Assembly (NCBI GenBank): GCA_017554745.1
Contig: JAFZHS010000025.1
Location: 1 to 63,831 of the forward strand
Reading direction: 5' to 3'
Length of the DNA: 63,831 nt
From: Clostridiales bacterium
GTDB lineage: Bacteria > Bacillota > Clostridia > Saccharofermentanales > Saccharofermentanaceae
The translations under genes were made by a program, and so were the position numbers. Positions 63,001 to 63,831 of this stretch are shown piece by piece. Every line of letters starts with the position of its first letter. Position 1 is the first letter of the stretch. Below the pieces are notes generated by a model. That model was not told the origin of the DNA. It saw only the letters and a list, made by a program, of their open reading frames with translations, and did no database searches.

Positions 63001-63831
63001 CGTATATGAACTCAAGCAGCCTATCAAAGTAACTGATTCTGAGAAGACATATACTGTTGAGGAAACACTCAAGACTAAGGATGGCTACACGATCACAACA
63101 AGTTACAAGGTTGATGGTGGAGCATCTAAGACTGGTAAGTCTGCAACGCTTGACGGTGTAAGTGAAGACGCAAATAAGCCTACTACTGTTGCATATGAGA
63201 ATGACTACCAGAGAATTATCAAGCCCGGTTATATCAACATCACCAAAACAATCAAGGGTGATGTAACACAGGAAGATCTCGATGGCTTGTCTTTCACAGT
63301 AAAGGATGGATCAATGGTAGTTGGTACATACAAGCTTGGTGTTGACTTTGAAAAGAATGCTAACGGCGTATATGAGCTTAAGACACCTATCAAGGTAACT
63401 GATTCTGAGAAGACATATACTGTTGAGGAAACACTCAAGACTAAGGATGGCTACACGATCACAACAAGTTACAAGGTTGACGGCGGTGCTTCTAACAATG
63501 GCAAGAAGGCAACACTTGATGGCGTAAGTGAAGACGCAACCAAGCCTACAACGGTTGCTTATGAGAATGACTACGAGAAGATCATTTATCCCGGTTACAT
63601 CAACATCACCAAGACAATTAAGGGTGACGTAACCCAGGAAGATCTCGACGGCTTGTCATTCACAGTTAAGGATGGATCAACTGTCGTTGGTACATATAAG
63701 CTTGGCGTTGACTTTGAGCAGAACGCAAACGGCGTATATGAACTCAAGCAGCCTATCAAAGTAACTGATTCTGAGAAGACATATACTGTTGAGGAAATGC
63801 TCAAGACAAAAGATGGATACACGATCACAAC
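60062..63831 (+). CDS. Large secreted surface protein with CnaB-like repeats (3' end outside window)
   Basis: At least 1256 codons without a stop; ATG at 60062, GGGGA upstream. Signal peptide about residues 1-38 (LTAGVIIVGTLALYPNLF). The N-terminal domain (YDSSALVNYATILGRDVDYG) resembles regions of clostridial surface adhesins. From 61760 a divergent unit, then near-identical 122-residue units. Each has Lys at position 7 (ITKTIKG), Glu at 67-68 (TVEETL) and Asn at 114 (YENDYE), matching CnaB-type isopeptide chemistry. Probable adhesin or stalk protein; the wall anchor is not seen. Confidence 0.82.
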   Translation, partial: MLGFLKRATSALTAGVIIVGTLALYPNLFRDKTTVNAAELYDSSALVNYATILGRDVDYGIITNKFTQRDHVETTLATNSFRRDCDSQFDVDLTTNKTAQFLIGGLEAPYYDIKFGTVHKNRHAVYVKNINLVLAEGINTNAQIKKQDDVAQTTNFNYYFRSKDEIKDHIDSIIGHAQDESDLMVSRTNDNKYVLDSRYVRATGSVTTINIDRDEFENKVVYVNLDDRAFRSLLNTWRNDPNGHHFVINKRSSTVVVFTYQSDAPVVIGKVEVVARDSKLYASAFEGEEHHDNIYASTTTYNGDISGHNRYVDEEIARKIIWNMPNSREVTITGSAGTFLALRENVNVKLQNAPSAGWIVSRGNTTNVNCEFHYIYCGASENLQTEGNGQMHFTMHKRFTEKYDTKDRIVPDNSVFFEAGDYEFYWQEYKDQTFEEKVGNSSTCAIDANSIVEFPTLTFVTDNPNDPHYVQRGTSKDFYFQITESPDLSLNGISNNSGYVNIRLNVYAANDGKITFTTQNCTYILEDEDHEPILYASNGVWMGTDWSDVVGNRYDLGCFYNRIANSGFLTLTKTIKGDVTEEDLNGLTFSVMTGGVEIANYRFGRDFAMNPATGVYELKRPLEVRDSAKAYTVVETLNTVDGFTVSTSYTIDGGDSQDGEEAKVLSVSEDPNAPTTIAFENEYERIIKPGYINITKTIKGDVTQEDLDGLSFTVKDGDTVVGTYKLGVDFEQNANGVYELKTPIEVDDSIKTFTVEETLKTKDGYTITTGYSVDGGASESGKTATLAGVSEDADNPTTVAYENDYERIIVPGYINITKTIQGDVTQEDLDGLSFTVKDGDTVIGTYKLGVDFEQNANGVYELKTPIKVTDSVKTYTVEETLKTKDGYTISTSYSVNGGTSVSGKTATLDGVSEDASKPTTVAYANDYVRDITTGYINITKTIKGDVTQEDLDGLSFTVKDGSTVVGTYKLGVDFEQNANGVYELKQPIKVTDSEKTYTVEETLKTKDGYTITTSYKVDGGASKTGKSATLDGVSEDANKPTTVAYENDYQRIIKPGYINITKTIKGDVTQEDLDGLSFTVKDGSMVVGTYKLGVDFEKNANGVYELKTPIKVTDSEKTYTVEETLKTKDGYTITTSYKVDGGASNNGKKATLDGVSEDATKPTTVAYENDYEKIIYPGYINITKTIKGDVTQEDLDGLSFTVKDGSTVVGTYKLGVDFEQNANGVYELKQPIKVTDSEKTYTVEEMLKTKDGYTIT
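61760..63831 (+). repeat. Tandem array of 366-base coding repeats
   Basis: Units begin at 61760 (divergent, 369 bases), 62129, 62495, 62861, 63227 and 63593 (cut by the window end). Later units keep exactly 366 bases. Identity is mosaic: 63029-63114 is identical to 63395-63480, and 62903-63065 matches 63635-63797 with one difference. Confidence 0.95.

Noticed and set aside
62131..63828. Repeated minus-strand open frames of about 70 codons in each surface-protein repeat
   Set aside because: They recur every 366 bases only because the plus-strand repeat recurs; there is no ribosome site.
60062..63831. CRISPR or non-coding tandem repeat
   Set aside because: The 366-base period is an exact codon multiple with no stop and conserved protein motifs, so it is a coding repeat; no short spaced repeats were seen anywhere.

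Overview
The window is a single chromosomal stretch of a Gram-positive-type bacterium, most likely a member of class Clostridia (Bacillota) from a gut, rumen or fermenter habitat. The basis is the gene content and spacing: strong AGGAGG-type ribosome sites, TTGACA/TATAAT promoters, a Bacillus-type LexA box before recA, BlaI/M56 and DUF2975/YozG-type regulatory pairs, a clostridial citrate synthase, a K+-dependent-type membrane pyrophosphatase, and a GH115 xylan glucuronidase. No phage, transposon or CRISPR array is visible. The genus cannot be read from the sequence.

Bases 1-6990 hold a tRNA 3' end, an ECF sigma/anti-sigma pair (minus strand), small lipoproteins, a double zinc-ribbon membrane protein next to an XRE/zinc-ribbon regulator, and a GNAT acetyltransferase. 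Bases 7077-15964 are accessory: cytoplasmic-looking GH115; a BlaI repressor with its own promoter/operator; an unusual M56 (BlaR1-type) membrane protease fused to a solute-binding-protein-like sensor; and a DUF2975/YozG/DUF4153-like operon. Bases 16239-31537 mix housekeeping genes (rlmI, lysA, gltA, superoxide reductase, SDRs) with multi-pass membrane proteins, ending in tRNA-Trp.

Bases 31635-59787 are a dense core region on the plus strand: proC-rnhA-nudix-ftsK-pncC/cinA-murJ, an L,D-transpeptidase, recA-recX, rimO-pgsA, acpP-rnc-smc-ftsY, hppA, rpsO, nadE-SGNH hydrolase and pnp, followed by a second double zinc-ribbon protein. From 60062 to the right edge runs a large secreted surface protein that enters a tandem array of 122-residue CnaB-like domains and is cut by the window end.

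The most notable signals are: (1) a pnp leader that can form a long RNase III-type duplex whose 3' arm is also perfectly complementary to the pnp ribosome-binding region, suggesting a self-regulating RNA switch; (2) a near-identical ~55-bp promoter/operator shared, 28 kb apart, by the DUF2975 operon and a small membrane-protein gene; (3) the M56-protease/solute-binding fusion; (4) the mosaic, near-identical isopeptide-type repeats of the surface protein, with clustered TTTGAT motifs upstream; (5) a membrane pyrophosphatase in which the Glu of the substrate-binding D-x7-K-x-E motif is Arg.
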